A stretch of 64,000 nucleotides of DNA from contig NZ_JAGPWD010000020.1 in assembly GCF_018119395.1 (NCBI RefSeq), positions 33,122 to 97,121 on the forward strand, written 5' to 3'. Source of the DNA: Massilia sp. ZL223. GTDB taxonomy: Bacteria > Pseudomonadota > Gammaproteobacteria > Burkholderiales > Burkholderiaceae_D. The notes beneath the pieces were generated by a model. The model had not been told where the DNA came from and did no database searches. It worked only from the letters and a program-made list of their open reading frames with translations. Shown here piece after piece: positions 36,976 to 45,490 of this stretch (positions within the stretch are counted from its first letter, which is position 1; the number at the start of each line of letters is the position of its first letter). A program made the position numbers and the translations under genes.

Positions 36976-38415
36976 TCAGCTGGCCAGGCGCGCGACCGCG
37001 TCGATGATGTCTTCGTTCTGCAGCGCGGCGAAGCCGAGCAGCCAGCCGTCCTGCTTGTCGGCGCCCATGAACAGTGCCGAGAGCGAGGGCGTGGCGATGC
37101 CGCGCGCGCCGGCCTGGCGCGTCAGCGCGGCTTCCCGGCCCGGCGGCAGGTGGGCAGCCAGCTGCAGGCCGCCGGCGCCTGGTTGCGGCCGCAGCCAGTC
37201 CAGCCGCGCCGCTTCCAGCCGCTCCAGCAGCAGCGCGCGCCGGCTACCGTACAGCAGCCGCATCTGGCGCAGGTGGCGCGCAAAGTGGCCATGGGCGATG
37301 AACTCGGCCGTCACCGCTTGCGCCAGCTGGGCGCTGTGGCCGTCCATGACGGTGCGGGCCTTGACCACCGCTTCCACCAGCGCCGGCGGCAGCACGGCGT
37401 AGGCCAGGCGCAGCGAAGGGAACAGCACCTTGGAAAAGGTCCCGAGATAGATCACGCGGCCGTGCCGGTCCAGGCCCTGCATGGCCGGCAGCGGACGGGC
37501 ATCGTAGCGGAATTCGCTGTCGTAGTCGTCCTCGATGATCCAGCCGCCGTCCCTTTGCGCCTGCTCCAGCAGCGCCAGGCGGCGCGCGAGGCTGAGCGTG
37601 GCGCCGGTCGGGTACTGGTGGGAGGGCGTCAGGTAGGTCAGCCGCGCGGCTTGCGACGGCAGGCTCATGCCCTCGGCGTCCACGGGTATCGGCTCCAGCT
37701 GCGCGCCCGCGCTGCCGAAGGCGTTGCGCGCGCCGACATAGCCCGGCTCCTCGATGTGCACGGTGTCGCCCGGATCGAGCAGCAGCATGGCCAGCAGCTG
37801 CAGCGCCTGTTGCGAACTGGTGAGCACCACCACCTGGTCGCGGTCGCAGCGTACGCCGCGTGACTGCGCCAGGTAGCCGGCGATGGCATCGCGCAGCGGC
37901 GCATAGCCTTGCGGGTCGCCGTAGCCCATCAATGCCGCGCCGTGGCGGCGCAGCTGGCGCGCGGTGATCTGGCGCCAGGTCTCGACCGGAAAGGCGCGTA
38001 AATCCGGGCTGCCGGCGCAGAAGGCGCGCGGCACGAGCGGATCCTGGCAGCCGCCGGTGGCCACGATGGCCGCGCCGCGGCGCGACAGGGTAGCGCTGGT
38101 GTCGATGCCCGTCATCGGCGGCGCCGGCTGCCAGCCGGGGGAGGCGATGGACACGACGGTGCCGTGGCCGACGCGGCGCGTTACGTAACCTTCGGCTTCG
38201 AGCTGGGCGTAGGCCGCCTCCGCCGTCACGCGCGAGATCGCCAGGTCGGCCGCCAGCATGCGCGTGGACGGCAGGCGGGCGCCCTGCGCCAGCTCGCCGC
38301 GGCGGATCGCGCCGCGCAGGGCCGCGCAGACCCGTTCGCGCAGCGGCAGGCCCGGCTGGTCCTCGCGTTCGAACAGGCTGATCCAGAGGGCGGGAACGAT
38401 CGGGGAATCCGGCAT
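36976..38415 (-). CDS. MocR/PdxR-type GntR regulator with aminotransferase domain
   Basis: A 479-residue fusion of a GntR winged helix (about residues 20-85, with RLPSTRMLAADLAISRVTAE) and a class I aminotransferase-like domain with the PLP lysine in LGTFSKVLFPSLRL. Such proteins use PLP as effector or as part of effector sensing. The start at 38415 (MPDSPIV) is chosen since an upstream ATG at 38448 lies inside a perfect dyad that is probably its operator. It is divergent from a rhodanese gene, the likely target. Confidence 0.9.
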   Translation of the reverse strand: MPDSPIVPALWISLFEREDQPGLPLRERVCAALRGAIRRGELAQGARLPSTRMLAADLAISRVTAEAAYAQLEAEGYVTRRVGHGTVVSIASPGWQPAPPMTGIDTSATLSRRGAAIVATGGCQDPLVPRAFCAGSPDLRAFPVETWRQITARQLRRHGAALMGYGDPQGYAPLRDAIAGYLAQSRGVRCDRDQVVVLTSSQQALQLLAMLLLDPGDTVHIEEPGYVGARNAFGSAGAQLEPIPVDAEGMSLPSQAARLTYLTPSHQYPTGATLSLARRLALLEQAQRDGGWIIEDDYDSEFRYDARPLPAMQGLDRHGRVIYLGTFSKVLFPSLRLAYAVLPPALVEAVVKARTVMDGHSAQLAQAVTAEFIAHGHFARHLRQMRLLYGSRRALLLERLEAARLDWLRPQPGAGGLQLAAHLPPGREAALTRQAGARGIATPSLSALFMGADKQDGWLLGFAALQNEDIIDAVARLAS

Positions 38416-38439
38416 TGGTCTTATCGATGAATGAAAATT

Positions 38440-38457
38440 GGCATCCATGATGATGCC
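38440..38457. promoter_or_regulatory. perfect dyad between mocR-type and rhodanese genes
   Basis: GGCATC-CATGAT-GATGCC is a perfect six-base inverted repeat with a six-base spacer, in the gap between the divergent regulator and rhodanese genes. This is the position expected of an autoregulatory MocR site. Confidence 0.55.
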
Positions 38458-38502
38458 ATGCTTCGCCTAGAATGAGGACATCGTCAACACAGGAGTCAAT
38501 CG

Positions 38503-38946
38503 ATGTCCACGCAATCGCTGGTGCTGCAGTTCCCCGCCCCCGAACCCGAACAGAGCGCCGCCTTCATGCAGGCCAAGCTGGCCTATCACACCGATGCCGC
38601 CGACCTGGCGGAAGACCTGGTCAATGGCGTCGAAGCCATCGTGGTGATCGATACCCGCAGTCCGGCGCTGTATGCGGCCGGGCACATTCCGGGCGCTGTG
38701 AGTTTCCCGCACCGGACCATGGACGAGCAGACGACCGCCTCGCTCGACCGTAGCAAGACCTATGTCGTCTACTGCGACGGTATCGGCTGCAACGGCTCGA
38801 CCAAGGGCGCGTGGAAGCTGGCGCGGCTGGGTTTCAGGGTGAAGGAGCTGCTGGGAGGGCTGGACTTCTGGAAGCGGGATGGGCATCCGCTGGCGACCGG
38901 CATGGAGCCGGGGCGCACGGAGGAAGCCGCCCAGTGCGGCTGCTGA
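38503..38946 (+). CDS. rhodanese-like domain protein
   Basis: A 147-residue single-domain sulfurtransferase. The rhodanese fold is seen in VVIDTRSPALYAAGHIPGAVSFPH and the active-site loop is VVYCDGIGCNGST, with the nucleophile Cys and a second Cys five residues later. The tail ends AAQCGC, so two more cysteines are near the C-terminus. A CACAGGAGTC ribosome region precedes the ATG. The divergent MocR gene suggests control by PLP or a cysteine-related signal, although this is inference. Confidence 0.9.
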   Translation: MSTQSLVLQFPAPEPEQSAAFMQAKLAYHTDAADLAEDLVNGVEAIVVIDTRSPALYAAGHIPGAVSFPHRTMDEQTTASLDRSKTYVVYCDGIGCNGSTKGAWKLARLGFRVKELLGGLDFWKRDGHPLATGMEPGRTEEAAQCGC

Positions 38947-38955
38947 AGACGGTGA

Positions 38956-39056
38956 CGTCGTCCCGGCGAAGGCCGGGACCCAAGTTAGCCTGCGGACCAA
39001 TAGCATTGTTCGTGGCTGCGCAATGAACTTGGATCCCCGCCTTCGCGGGGACGACG
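38956..39056. repeat. dispersed ~100-bp palindromic repeat, copy B
   Basis: Outer ends CGTCGTCCC and GGGGACGACG are complementary. The left arm forms CCCGGCGAAGGCCGGG, followed by ACCCAAGTT, a centre with GGCTGCGCAA, then AACTTGGATCCCCGCCTTC and the right arm. The arrangement equals copies C and D. It lies between the rhodanese gene and the first tRNA-Asn. Confidence 0.85.
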
Positions 39057-39081
39057 GTTCAAGGCAGCGGGCCACAAAAAC

Positions 39082-39110
39082 AAAAAGGGCCGCATTCACA
39101 TGCGGCCCTT
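39082..39110 (-). terminator. intrinsic terminator of tRNA-Asn copy 1
   Basis: On the minus strand AAGGGCCGCAT pairs with ATGCGGCCCTT around a GTGA loop, followed by TTTTTG. It starts eight bases after the tRNA 3' end. The same hairpin follows tRNA copy 2. Confidence 0.9.
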
Positions 39111-39117
39111 CGAATTC

Positions 39118-39193
39118 TGGCTCCCCGACCTGGACTCGAACCAGGGACCTGCGGATTAACAGTCCGTCGCTCTACCGACTGAGCTATCAGGGA
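39118..39193 (-). tRNA. tRNA-Asn (GTT), copy 1
   Basis: A 76-base cloverleaf with encoded CCA. The acceptor stem is TCCCTGA with TCGGGGA (one G-T pair). The anticodon loop is CTGTTAA, giving anticodon GTT. The T arm shows GGTTCGAGTCC. It is identical to the copies at 45354 and 47070. Confidence 0.97.
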
Positions 39194-39204
39194 AAAGAGG
39201 CCGC

Positions 39205-39233
39205 ATTATAACGGGTCGATTCGCGTTTGACCA
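39205..39233 (-). promoter_or_regulatory. promoter of tRNA-Asn copy 1
   Basis: Minus-strand TATAAT at 39210-39205 with TGGTCA 17 bases upstream. The -10 is a consensus match, 11 bases from the mature 5' end of the tRNA. Confidence 0.65.
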
Positions 39234-39337
39234 GTGCTGGGCATAAATAGTGCCCCGCCTGCACACCCGGTGCCCCTTTGTTATAGTCGCACCCGTTCTG
39301 GCCCCGCGTGCCAGCCCGCCTCCAAACCAAGACACCC

Positions 39338-40555
39338 ATGACCACGACTCCCCGCACCCTCGGCACCCCGCTCTCCCCTTCCGCCACCAAAGTAATGCTG
39401 CTCGGCTCCGGCGAACTCGGCAAGGAGGTGATCATCGCGCTGCAGCGCCTCGGCGTGGAAGTCATCGCCGTCGACCGCTATCCGAACGCGCCCGGCCACC
39501 AGGTGGCGCACCGCACCCACGTCATCGACATGACCGACGGCGACGCCCTCGCCGCCCTGATCGCCCAGGAAGGCCCCGACCTGGTGGTGCCGGAAATCGA
39601 AGCCATCGCCACCGACAAGCTGGCCGAGCTGGAAGCCGCCGGCGCGATCACCTGCATCCCCACCGCGCGCGCCGCCCAGCTCACCATGAACCGCGAAGGC
39701 ATCCGCCGCCTCGCCGCCGAAGACCTCGGCCTGCCGACCTCGCCCTACCGCTTCGCCAGCAGCCTGCAAGAACTGGAACAGGCCTGCGCCGCCGTCGGCT
39801 TCCCCTGCGTGGTCAAGCCCGTGATGTCTTCCTCGGGCAAGGGCCAGTCCAAGCTCGACGCCCCTAGGGACGTCAAGGCCGCCTGGGACTACGCCGCCAG
39901 CGGCGGACGGGTCGACGCGGGCCGCGTGATCGCGGAAGGCTTCATCGATTTCGACTACGAGATCACCCTGCTTACCGTGCGTTCGCTCGCGGCCGATGGA
40001 CAGGTGCAAACCGGTTTCTGCGAGCCGATCGGCCACAAGCAGGTGCACGGCGACTACGTGGAGTCATGGCAGCCGCACCCGATGCAGCCGCTGGCGCTGG
40101 AACGCGCGCGTGACATCGCGGCCAAGGTCACCGCCAACCTGGGCGGCCTGGGCGTGTTCGGCGTCGAGCTCTTCGTCAAAGGCGACATGGTGTGGTTCTC
40201 GGAAGTGAGCCCGCGCCCGCACGATACCGGCATGGTCACGATGGCCAGCCAGCTGCAGAGCGAGTTCGAGCTGCACGCGAAAGCCGTGCTCGGCCTGCCG
40301 GTGGACACCTCGCTGCGCACACCGGGCGCATCCGCCGTCATCTACGGCCAGCTCGAGCAAGCCGGCATTGCGTTCGAAGGGGTGGCCGATGCGCTGCGCG
40401 TGCCGGGTGTGGACATCCGCCTGTTCGGCAAACCGGAATCTTTCGCACGCCGCCGCATGGGCGTGGCGCTGGCCACCGCGGGCGACATCGACACCGCACG
40501 CGCACGCGCTCTGGAAGCCGCCTCCAAGGTGAAGCCGGTGCCGGGCAAACGCTGA
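39338..40555 (+). CDS. purT: formate-dependent phosphoribosylglycinamide formyltransferase
   Basis: ATP-grasp enzyme of 405 residues that makes formyl-GAR from formate, ATP and GAR in purine synthesis, independent of folate. The N-terminal Rossmann part has [13 protein letters not shown], the ATP-grasp core has [14 protein letters not shown], and the Mg-binding region is [28 protein letters not shown] split across its strands. The start at 39338 gives the usual N-terminus with a 10-codon longer frame rejected. It stands alone, right of the first tRNA-Asn. Confidence 0.96.
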   Translation: MTTTPRTLGTPLSPSATKVMLLGSGELGKEVIIALQRLGVEVIAVDRYPNAPGHQVAHRTHVIDMTDGDALAALIAQEGPDLVVPEIEAIATDKLAELEAAGAITCIPTARAAQLTMNREGIRRLAAEDLGLPTSPYRFASSLQELEQACAAVGFPCVVKPVMSSSGKGQSKLDAPRDVKAAWDYAASGGRVDAGRVIAEGFIDFDYEITLLTVRSLAADGQVQTGFCEPIGHKQVHGDYVESWQPHPMQPLALERARDIAAKVTANLGGLGVFGVELFVKGDMVWFSEVSPRPHDTGMVTMASQLQSEFELHAKAVLGLPVDTSLRTPGASAVIYGQLEQAGIAFEGVADALRVPGVDIRLFGKPESFARRRMGVALATAGDIDTARARALEAASKVKPVPGKR

Positions 40556-40576
40556 CAAGGACCGCGCCGAAGGCAG

Positions 40577-40771
40577 CTACTCGTCCGCGGCGCCCTCGTC
40601 CCTGCCTTTGGCGCCGATGTTCTTCACGCCGCGCCGCGCCAGGGCCTCCCGCAACAGGAATTCGATTTCGGCGTTCACGCTGCGCAGGTCACGCGCGGCA
40701 AGACGCTGCAGCTCGTCCCACAACGCGGGGTCGATCCGTAGCGGGAACGCTTTTTTACCAGGACTGGCCAT
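40577..40771 (-). CDS. Arc-type ribbon-helix-helix protein
   Basis: A 64-residue DNA-binding protein. The beta strand KAFPLRIDP is followed by two helices, WDELQRLAARDLRS and VNAEIEFLLREALAR, the Arc/Mnt pattern with RSVNAEIE matching the turn. It starts 11 bases after the SPFH gene and so is the second gene of that operon. It is the best candidate to bind the 16-base palindrome upstream of the pair. Toxin-antitoxin function is not supported, since the partner is not toxin-like. Confidence 0.8.
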   Translation of the reverse strand: MASPGKKAFPLRIDPALWDELQRLAARDLRSVNAEIEFLLREALARRGVKNIGAKGRDEGAADE

Positions 40772-40782
40772 GCTCGTCGGGA

Positions 40783-41676
40783 CTAGTTATAGAGAGTGCC
40801 CGTGTTGACGATCGGCTGGGTCTCCTTGTCCGAACAGAGCACCACGAGCAGGTTGCTGACCATGGCCGCCTTGCGCTCGTCGTCGAGCTCGACGATACCG
40901 CGCTCGGACAGGCCCTTCAGCGCCGTTTCCACCATGCTCACGGCGCCGTGCACGATCTTGGCGCGGGCGCTGATGATCGCTTCGGCCTGCTGGCGCCGGA
41001 GCATGACCTGGGCGATCTCGGGAGCATACGCCAAATGGGTGAGCTTTGCGTCCAGCACCTGCACACCCGCCGCTTCGAATCGCTCCTGCAACTCGCACTT
41101 GAGCGCATCGACGACCGCATCCATGCCAGCGCGCAGCGTGGTCTCCCCTGCGGACAGGTCTTCGCCTTCATCGTAAGCATATTGCGCGGCCAGGTGACGA
41201 AGCGCAGCTTCCGCCTGGATCGAGACGTAGCGCTCGAAATCATCGACTTCGAACACCGCCTGGGCGGTGTCGCGGACCCGCCAGACAATGGCCGCGCTGA
41301 TCTCGACCGGGTTGCCGCGCTTGTCATTGACCTTGAGCGTGGGCGCGTTGAAATTGCGGGCACGCAGGGATAGCCGGCGTTTGACGTACAGGGGGAAGGC
41401 CCAGCGCAGGCCTTCGCTGCGGTCGGTGCCGATGTATTTGCCGAACAGGGTCAGGATTGCGCTTTCGTTAGGCTGGAGCATGAACAGGCCGGTAAAGCAC
41501 AGTGCGGCGCCCAGCCCCATCAACAAGCTGCCCAGGAATAAGACAGGTCCGGTCGCCTCCACCCCTGTCGTGAAGGCGTACACGGCGCCCAGCGCCAACA
41601 CGATCCCGACGACAGCTGCCAAGTAGCCATTTGCGGACGAAAAAGCCATTTCACGGCGGGTTTGTATTGAGTTCAT
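40783..41676 (-). CDS. SPFH/band 7 domain membrane protein
   Basis: A 297-residue protein with two N-terminal hydrophobic segments (about residues 17-35 and 40-60) and an SPFH (stomatin/prohibitin/flotillin/HflK-C) domain that starts near [17 protein letters not shown] and includes [18 protein letters not shown] and the helical [17 protein letters not shown]. Such proteins form oligomeric membrane rings. GAGAGGAAG lies before the ATG at 41676, which is preferred to the longer frame. Operon with an Arc-type regulator. Confidence 0.88.
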   Translation of the reverse strand: MNSIQTRREMAFSSANGYLAAVVGIVLALGAVYAFTTGVEATGPVLFLGSLLMGLGAALCFTGLFMLQPNESAILTLFGKYIGTDRSEGLRWAFPLYVKRRLSLRARNFNAPTLKVNDKRGNPVEISAAIVWRVRDTAQAVFEVDDFERYVSIQAEAALRHLAAQYAYDEGEDLSAGETTLRAGMDAVVDALKCELQERFEAAGVQVLDAKLTHLAYAPEIAQVMLRRQQAEAIISARAKIVHGAVSMVETALKGLSERGIVELDDERKAAMVSNLLVVLCSDKETQPIVNTGTLYN

Positions 41677-41704
41677 GCTGTCTTCCTCTCTGGCGAGTAA
41701 CATC

Positions 41705-41720
41705 AAAGTGATATCACTTT
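41705..41720. promoter_or_regulatory. 16-base perfect palindrome upstream of SPFH gene
   Basis: AAAGTGATATCACTTT reads the same on both strands and lies 28 bases before the SPFH ATG. An Arc-type or TetR-type dimer would fit. The likely binder is the ribbon-helix-helix protein of the same operon. Confidence 0.6.
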
Positions 41721-41813
41721 AGGATCACCCAAAATTATTGTCAAGCAATTTTGGTAATTCTTCCATGAGCTTGGTCAGATACATCGGTGGTTGACATCAA
41801 ATCATCTGTAAAT

Positions 41814-41832
41814 GATAATTATTCTCATTATC
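41814..41832. promoter_or_regulatory. Fur box upstream of TonB receptor
   Basis: GATAATTATTCTCATTATC agrees with the 19-base Fur consensus at 16 of 19 positions by direct comparison. It lies 24 bases before the receptor ATG at 41857, so iron should repress the receptor/PepSY operon. Confidence 0.85.
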
Positions 41833-41856
41833 ATTCTTATTAAAAACAAAAAGCTC

Positions 41857-43968
41857 ATGCCTACGCCCGTCATCCCGAAGCGCAGCTTCGTCAGCCTGCT
41901 CGTCCTGTCCACCCTCCTCCCCGCTCACGCGCAGGCCATCCCAGGCGATACCGCCCAAGTGGTCGTCACCGCCGCCGGCTACCGCACCACCGGCACCAAG
42001 TCGGACCTCAAGCCTCTCGAAGCGCCGATGAGCTACGAGATCTACGACAACGAGCTGCTCAGCGCACGCCAGGCCGACAGCGTCAACGAAGCGCTGCGCT
42101 ACGTGCCGGGCGTGACGCCGGAAAGCCGCTCGACCGTGACGATCTTCGATCAGTACACGATCCGTGGCTTCGAGAGCTACCGCAACTACTACGACGGCCT
42201 GCCCCTGCAGTACGACGGCTTGTGGAACCTGGTGCCGCAGGTGGACGCCTTCGCCACCGAAAGCGTGGAAGTGCTGAAGGGACCGGTGTCGGTGCTGTAC
42301 GGCTCGGCCCCGCCGGGCGGCATGGTGAACCAGACCGCCAAGCAGCCGCGCTCGAAACAAGAAGCGCAAGTACGCGCACGCATCGGGACCAATGCCTTGC
42401 GCGAACTCGCCTTGGACAGCACCGGTCCGCTGTCGCAAGACGTCGACTACCGCGTGATTGCACTGGCGCGCGAGCGTGACGGCCAGCAGGCGACGACCAA
42501 AGAGGAACGCCGACTGTTCGCCCCTTCCCTCACCTGGCGCATCAGCCCCTCGACCCGACTGAACCTCAACCTGTATTACCAGGACGATCCGGCCTTGATC
42601 CCCTCGACGCCGCTGCCCGCGACCGGCACGCTGCGCGACGCGCCCTACGGCCGCCTGGATGCCGACGCTTTCGCCGGCGACGCCGGCTGGTCAGGCATGG
42701 AACGGGAGACGCTACTCTCCGGCTGGAAGTTCGAGCACGCCTTCAACGACACGGTGAGCTTCCTGCAGAACTTCCGCTACACCAAGGCGGACGGCTTCCA
42801 GCGCAATTCCTACAACAACGGCCTGCTGGCCGACAACCGCACCCTGCTGCGCTCGGCCTATTTCACCGACGAGGCGATGCACGGCTACGTGGTCGACAAC
42901 CAGCTCGCCTTCCGCTTCCATACCGGGCCCTGGAGCCACCGCGTGCTGGCCGGCGCTGATTACCAAAAACTGCGCACCAGCGTGCGTTATGGCGACACAT
43001 TAGGCACCGGCACGCCGTCCATCGACCTGGGCAGCCCGGACCACCAGTTGTTCGACGTGGCCGCCCTGCCCCTCGGCTTCTACACCGAAACACACGGCAT
43101 CCGCCAGTCGCAGCTCGGCTTCTACCTGCAGGACGAGGCGAAGCTGGGTCCACTGACCCTGCTGGGCGGCCTGCGCCGCGATCGCTACCGCAGCGAGGAC
43201 GCCAGGCAGTCGACCTACGACGGCTTCCCATCGAGCGGCACGACCTCGATCACCCAGGAGCGTACCAGCGGCCGCATCGCCGCGATCTTCAAGCTCGGGA
43301 ATGGCCTGGCGCCCTATATCAACTACTCGACCTCCTTCGAGCCAACCTCGGGCGTCGACTCCTTGAGCGGCGCGGCCTTCAAGCCGACCACGGCCAAACA
43401 GATCGAAGGCGGCGTGAAATACCGCTCGCAGGATGGTCGCACCCAGCTCACCGCGGCCGGGTTCGAGATCCGCAAGCAGAACGTGGTCGTGAACACGCCC
43501 GACTTCATGCAGTACACGCAAAACGGCGAAGTGCGATCCACCGGCGTCGAGGTGTCGTGGAACCAGGCCCTGAGCGACCACCTGGACTTCACGCTGGGCC
43601 TGACCGGGCTCGATATGAAAGTCACGGAGAACGCCTCCGATCCTTCCCTGGTCGGCAAGACGCCGGTGTGGGTGGCCGACAAGCAGGCCTCGCTGTGGCT
43701 GAACTACCAGCCGCTGGACGCGCTCGACCTGAGCGCCGGCGTGCGCTACGTGGGCGAGAGCCAGGTGGATGCGGCCAATACCGGCACCGTGCCAAGCCAC
43801 ACCGTGTTCGATGCGGCGGCCATGCTTCGTCTCAACAAGACCTGGCGCCTGGGCCTCACCGCCAGCAACCTGGGCGACAAGCGCTACGTCGGCGCCTGCC
43901 ACAGCGCCCAGAACTGCTGGATGGGTGCGGAGCGCAGCGTCGAGCTGACCCTGCACGCCGCGTTCTGA
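41857..43968 (+). CDS. TonB-dependent siderophore receptor
   Basis: Outer membrane receptor of 703 residues. A signal peptide (LLVLSTLLPAHAQA) is followed by a plug domain with VVVTAAGYRTTG, DSVNEALRYVPGV and VEVLKGPVSVLYGSAPPGGMVN, then a 22-strand barrel that ends in the aromatic ELTLHAAF. The plug/siderophore-receptor pattern and the Fur box point to ferric siderophore uptake. The start at 41857 is used because the longer frame begins inside the Fur box. A PepSY protein gene follows after 13 bases. Confidence 0.94.
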   Translation: MPTPVIPKRSFVSLLVLSTLLPAHAQAIPGDTAQVVVTAAGYRTTGTKSDLKPLEAPMSYEIYDNELLSARQADSVNEALRYVPGVTPESRSTVTIFDQYTIRGFESYRNYYDGLPLQYDGLWNLVPQVDAFATESVEVLKGPVSVLYGSAPPGGMVNQTAKQPRSKQEAQVRARIGTNALRELALDSTGPLSQDVDYRVIALARERDGQQATTKEERRLFAPSLTWRISPSTRLNLNLYYQDDPALIPSTPLPATGTLRDAPYGRLDADAFAGDAGWSGMERETLLSGWKFEHAFNDTVSFLQNFRYTKADGFQRNSYNNGLLADNRTLLRSAYFTDEAMHGYVVDNQLAFRFHTGPWSHRVLAGADYQKLRTSVRYGDTLGTGTPSIDLGSPDHQLFDVAALPLGFYTETHGIRQSQLGFYLQDEAKLGPLTLLGGLRRDRYRSEDARQSTYDGFPSSGTTSITQERTSGRIAAIFKLGNGLAPYINYSTSFEPTSGVDSLSGAAFKPTTAKQIEGGVKYRSQDGRTQLTAAGFEIRKQNVVVNTPDFMQYTQNGEVRSTGVEVSWNQALSDHLDFTLGLTGLDMKVTENASDPSLVGKTPVWVADKQASLWLNYQPLDALDLSAGVRYVGESQVDAANTGTVPSHTVFDAAAMLRLNKTWRLGLTASNLGDKRYVGACHSAQNCWMGAERSVELTLHAAF

Positions 43969-43981
43969 GCGGGAGAACAGC

Positions 43982-45121
43982 ATGAGCTTCCGCGCCTGGT
44001 ACACCGTGCACAAATGGACCAGCCTGATCTCGACCTTGTTCCTGCTGATGCTGTGCCTGACGGGGCTGCCGCTGATCTTCTCGCACGAGATCAGCCACCT
44101 GCTGGGCACCAGCGCCGATGCGCCGCAGCTGGAGGCCGGACACACCGGCCGCGCCAGCATCGACGCCATCGTCGCCGATGCCCAGGCCCGGCGCCCGCAG
44201 GACGTGCCGCAGTTCCTGGTGGCCGAGGCGGACGAGCCGGACCTGCTCTACGTGCGCATGGCGGACCGCATCGATTCGCCTGGCCTGACGGCCTTCTACA
44301 CCTACGATGCGCGCACCGGGGAGTTCCTGAACGAATACCCGCTCGGCAAAGGCTTCATGGACGTGATGCTGCGCCTGCATGTCGACATGTACATGGGCAT
44401 CGGCGGGACCCTGTTCCTGGGCTTGATGGGAGTGCTGCTGGCGGCGTCCATCGTGTCCGGCATTTATGTGTACGGGCCATACATGAAGAAGCTGCGCTTC
44501 GGCAGCATCCGGCGCGACCGCGCCACGCGGCTCAAATGGCTCGATCAGCACAACCTGCTGGGCATGGTGACCCTGGTGTGGCTGCTGGTGGTGGGCGTGA
44601 CCGGAACGATCAATGCGCTCAACCAGCCGATCTTCGCGGCCTGGCAGGCGAGCGAGCTGAAGGCGCTGGCGGAACCGTTCCGCGGGCAGCCTGCGGTGAC
44701 AGGCAAGGTGTCCGCCGATGCGGCGGTGAAGGCGGCGCTGGAGGCTGCGCCGGGCAAGACGCTGAGCTTCATGGCCTATCCCGGCAATGATTTCGCGACC
44801 CCGCAGCACTTTATGGCCTTCATGCAGGGGAGTACGCCGCTCACCTCCAAACTGCTGTCGATCGTGATGATCGATGCCCGCACTGGCACGGTAGTGACGA
44901 CGGGAGAGATGCCGTGGTATGTGTCGACCCTGATGCTGTCGCAGCCGCTGCACTTCGGGGATTATGGCGGGGTGGCGCTCAAGCTGCTGTGGCTGGGACT
45001 GGATCTGCTGAGCATCTGGGTGCTGTGGAGCGGGCTGGTGCTATGGTGGAAGCGGAGGAAGGTGACGGCGGAGCAGAAGCAGGCTGCGTTGCAAGGTCTG
45101 CCCGAGCAGGCCATCAGCTAA
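43982..45121 (+). CDS. PepSY-associated transmembrane protein
   Basis: A 379-residue inner membrane protein with four likely spans: near residues 12-32, about 140-165, about 195-215, and about 335-355. The start FRAWYTVHKWTSLISTLFLLML and the histidines in LRLHVDMYMGIGG are typical of the PepSY_TM family, whose members reduce ferric-siderophore complexes or bind heme. Gene pairing with a siderophore receptor supports release of iron from the imported complex. Confidence 0.9.
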   Translation: MSFRAWYTVHKWTSLISTLFLLMLCLTGLPLIFSHEISHLLGTSADAPQLEAGHTGRASIDAIVADAQARRPQDVPQFLVAEADEPDLLYVRMADRIDSPGLTAFYTYDARTGEFLNEYPLGKGFMDVMLRLHVDMYMGIGGTLFLGLMGVLLAASIVSGIYVYGPYMKKLRFGSIRRDRATRLKWLDQHNLLGMVTLVWLLVVGVTGTINALNQPIFAAWQASELKALAEPFRGQPAVTGKVSADAAVKAALEAAPGKTLSFMAYPGNDFATPQHFMAFMQGSTPLTSKLLSIVMIDARTGTVVTTGEMPWYVSTLMLSQPLHFGDYGGVALKLLWLGLDLLSIWVLWSGLVLWWKRRKVTAEQKQAALQGLPEQAIS

Positions 45122-45162
45122 CCCGAAGTCACCACCCTTTACTCATTCCACACCTCCACCAA

Positions 45163-45262
45163 CGTCATCCCGGCGAAGGCCGGGATCCAAGTTTGCACGC
45201 AGCCTAATAACGTGTTCCCGGCTGCGCAAAGGACTTGGATTCCGGCCTCCGCCGGAATGAGG
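45163..45262. repeat. dispersed ~100-bp palindromic repeat, copy C
   Basis: CGTCATCCCGGCGAAGGCC at the left and CCGGCCTCCGCCGGAATGAG at the right form hairpin arms; CCAAGTTTGC and GGACTTGG are the inner complementary parts and GGCTGCGCAAAGG lies in the centre. It sits after the PepSY gene and before the second tRNA-Asn. Confidence 0.85.
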
Positions 45263-45317
45263 TTGATGTATTTTCGGGGTGGTTCGTTGAAACCTGTGTC
45301 GGTAACGCCGCAAACGC

Positions 45318-45346
45318 AAAAAGGGCCGCATTCACATGCGGCCCTT
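45318..45346 (-). terminator. intrinsic terminator of tRNA-Asn copy 2
   Basis: Same hairpin as at copy 1, AAGGGCCGCAT with its complement around GTGA, then TTTGC on the minus strand. It follows the tRNA by eight bases. Confidence 0.88.
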
Positions 45347-45353
45347 CGAATTC

Positions 45354-45429
45354 TGGCTCCCCGACCTGGACTCGAACCAGGGACCTGCGGATTAACAGTC
45401 CGTCGCTCTACCGACTGAGCTATCAGGGA
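45354..45429 (-). tRNA. tRNA-Asn (GTT), copy 2
   Basis: Identical in all 76 bases to the copy at 39118, including CCA. The acceptor stem, anticodon loop CTGTTAA and T arm are unchanged. Confidence 0.97.
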
Positions 45430-45440
45430 AAGGAGGCCGC

Positions 45441-45468
45441 ATTATACCTGCTTCTTCCGTTTTGGCAA
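45441..45468 (-). promoter_or_regulatory. promoter of tRNA-Asn copy 2
   Basis: Minus-strand TATAAT (45446-45441) with TTGCCA 16 bases upstream, 11 bases before the tRNA 5' end. Confidence 0.7.
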
Positions 45469-45490
45469 ATGCTGCGATAACAAAAGGAAA

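Noticed and set aside
38879..39211. Plus-strand ORF ending in SPTWTRTRDLRINSP over the first tRNA
   Set aside because: It is the translated antisense of tRNA-Asn plus the palindromic repeat. The same peptide appears opposite the other two tRNA copies, a well-known false-gene pattern.
40577..41676. SPFH/Arc pair as a toxin-antitoxin system
   Set aside because: The larger partner is a membrane SPFH protein, not a toxin fold, and the order and spacing fit a simple autoregulated operon.
45235..45480. Plus-strand ORF over the second tRNA
   Set aside because: Same antisense-tRNA artefact; a similar one occurs at 46664-47134 over the third copy.
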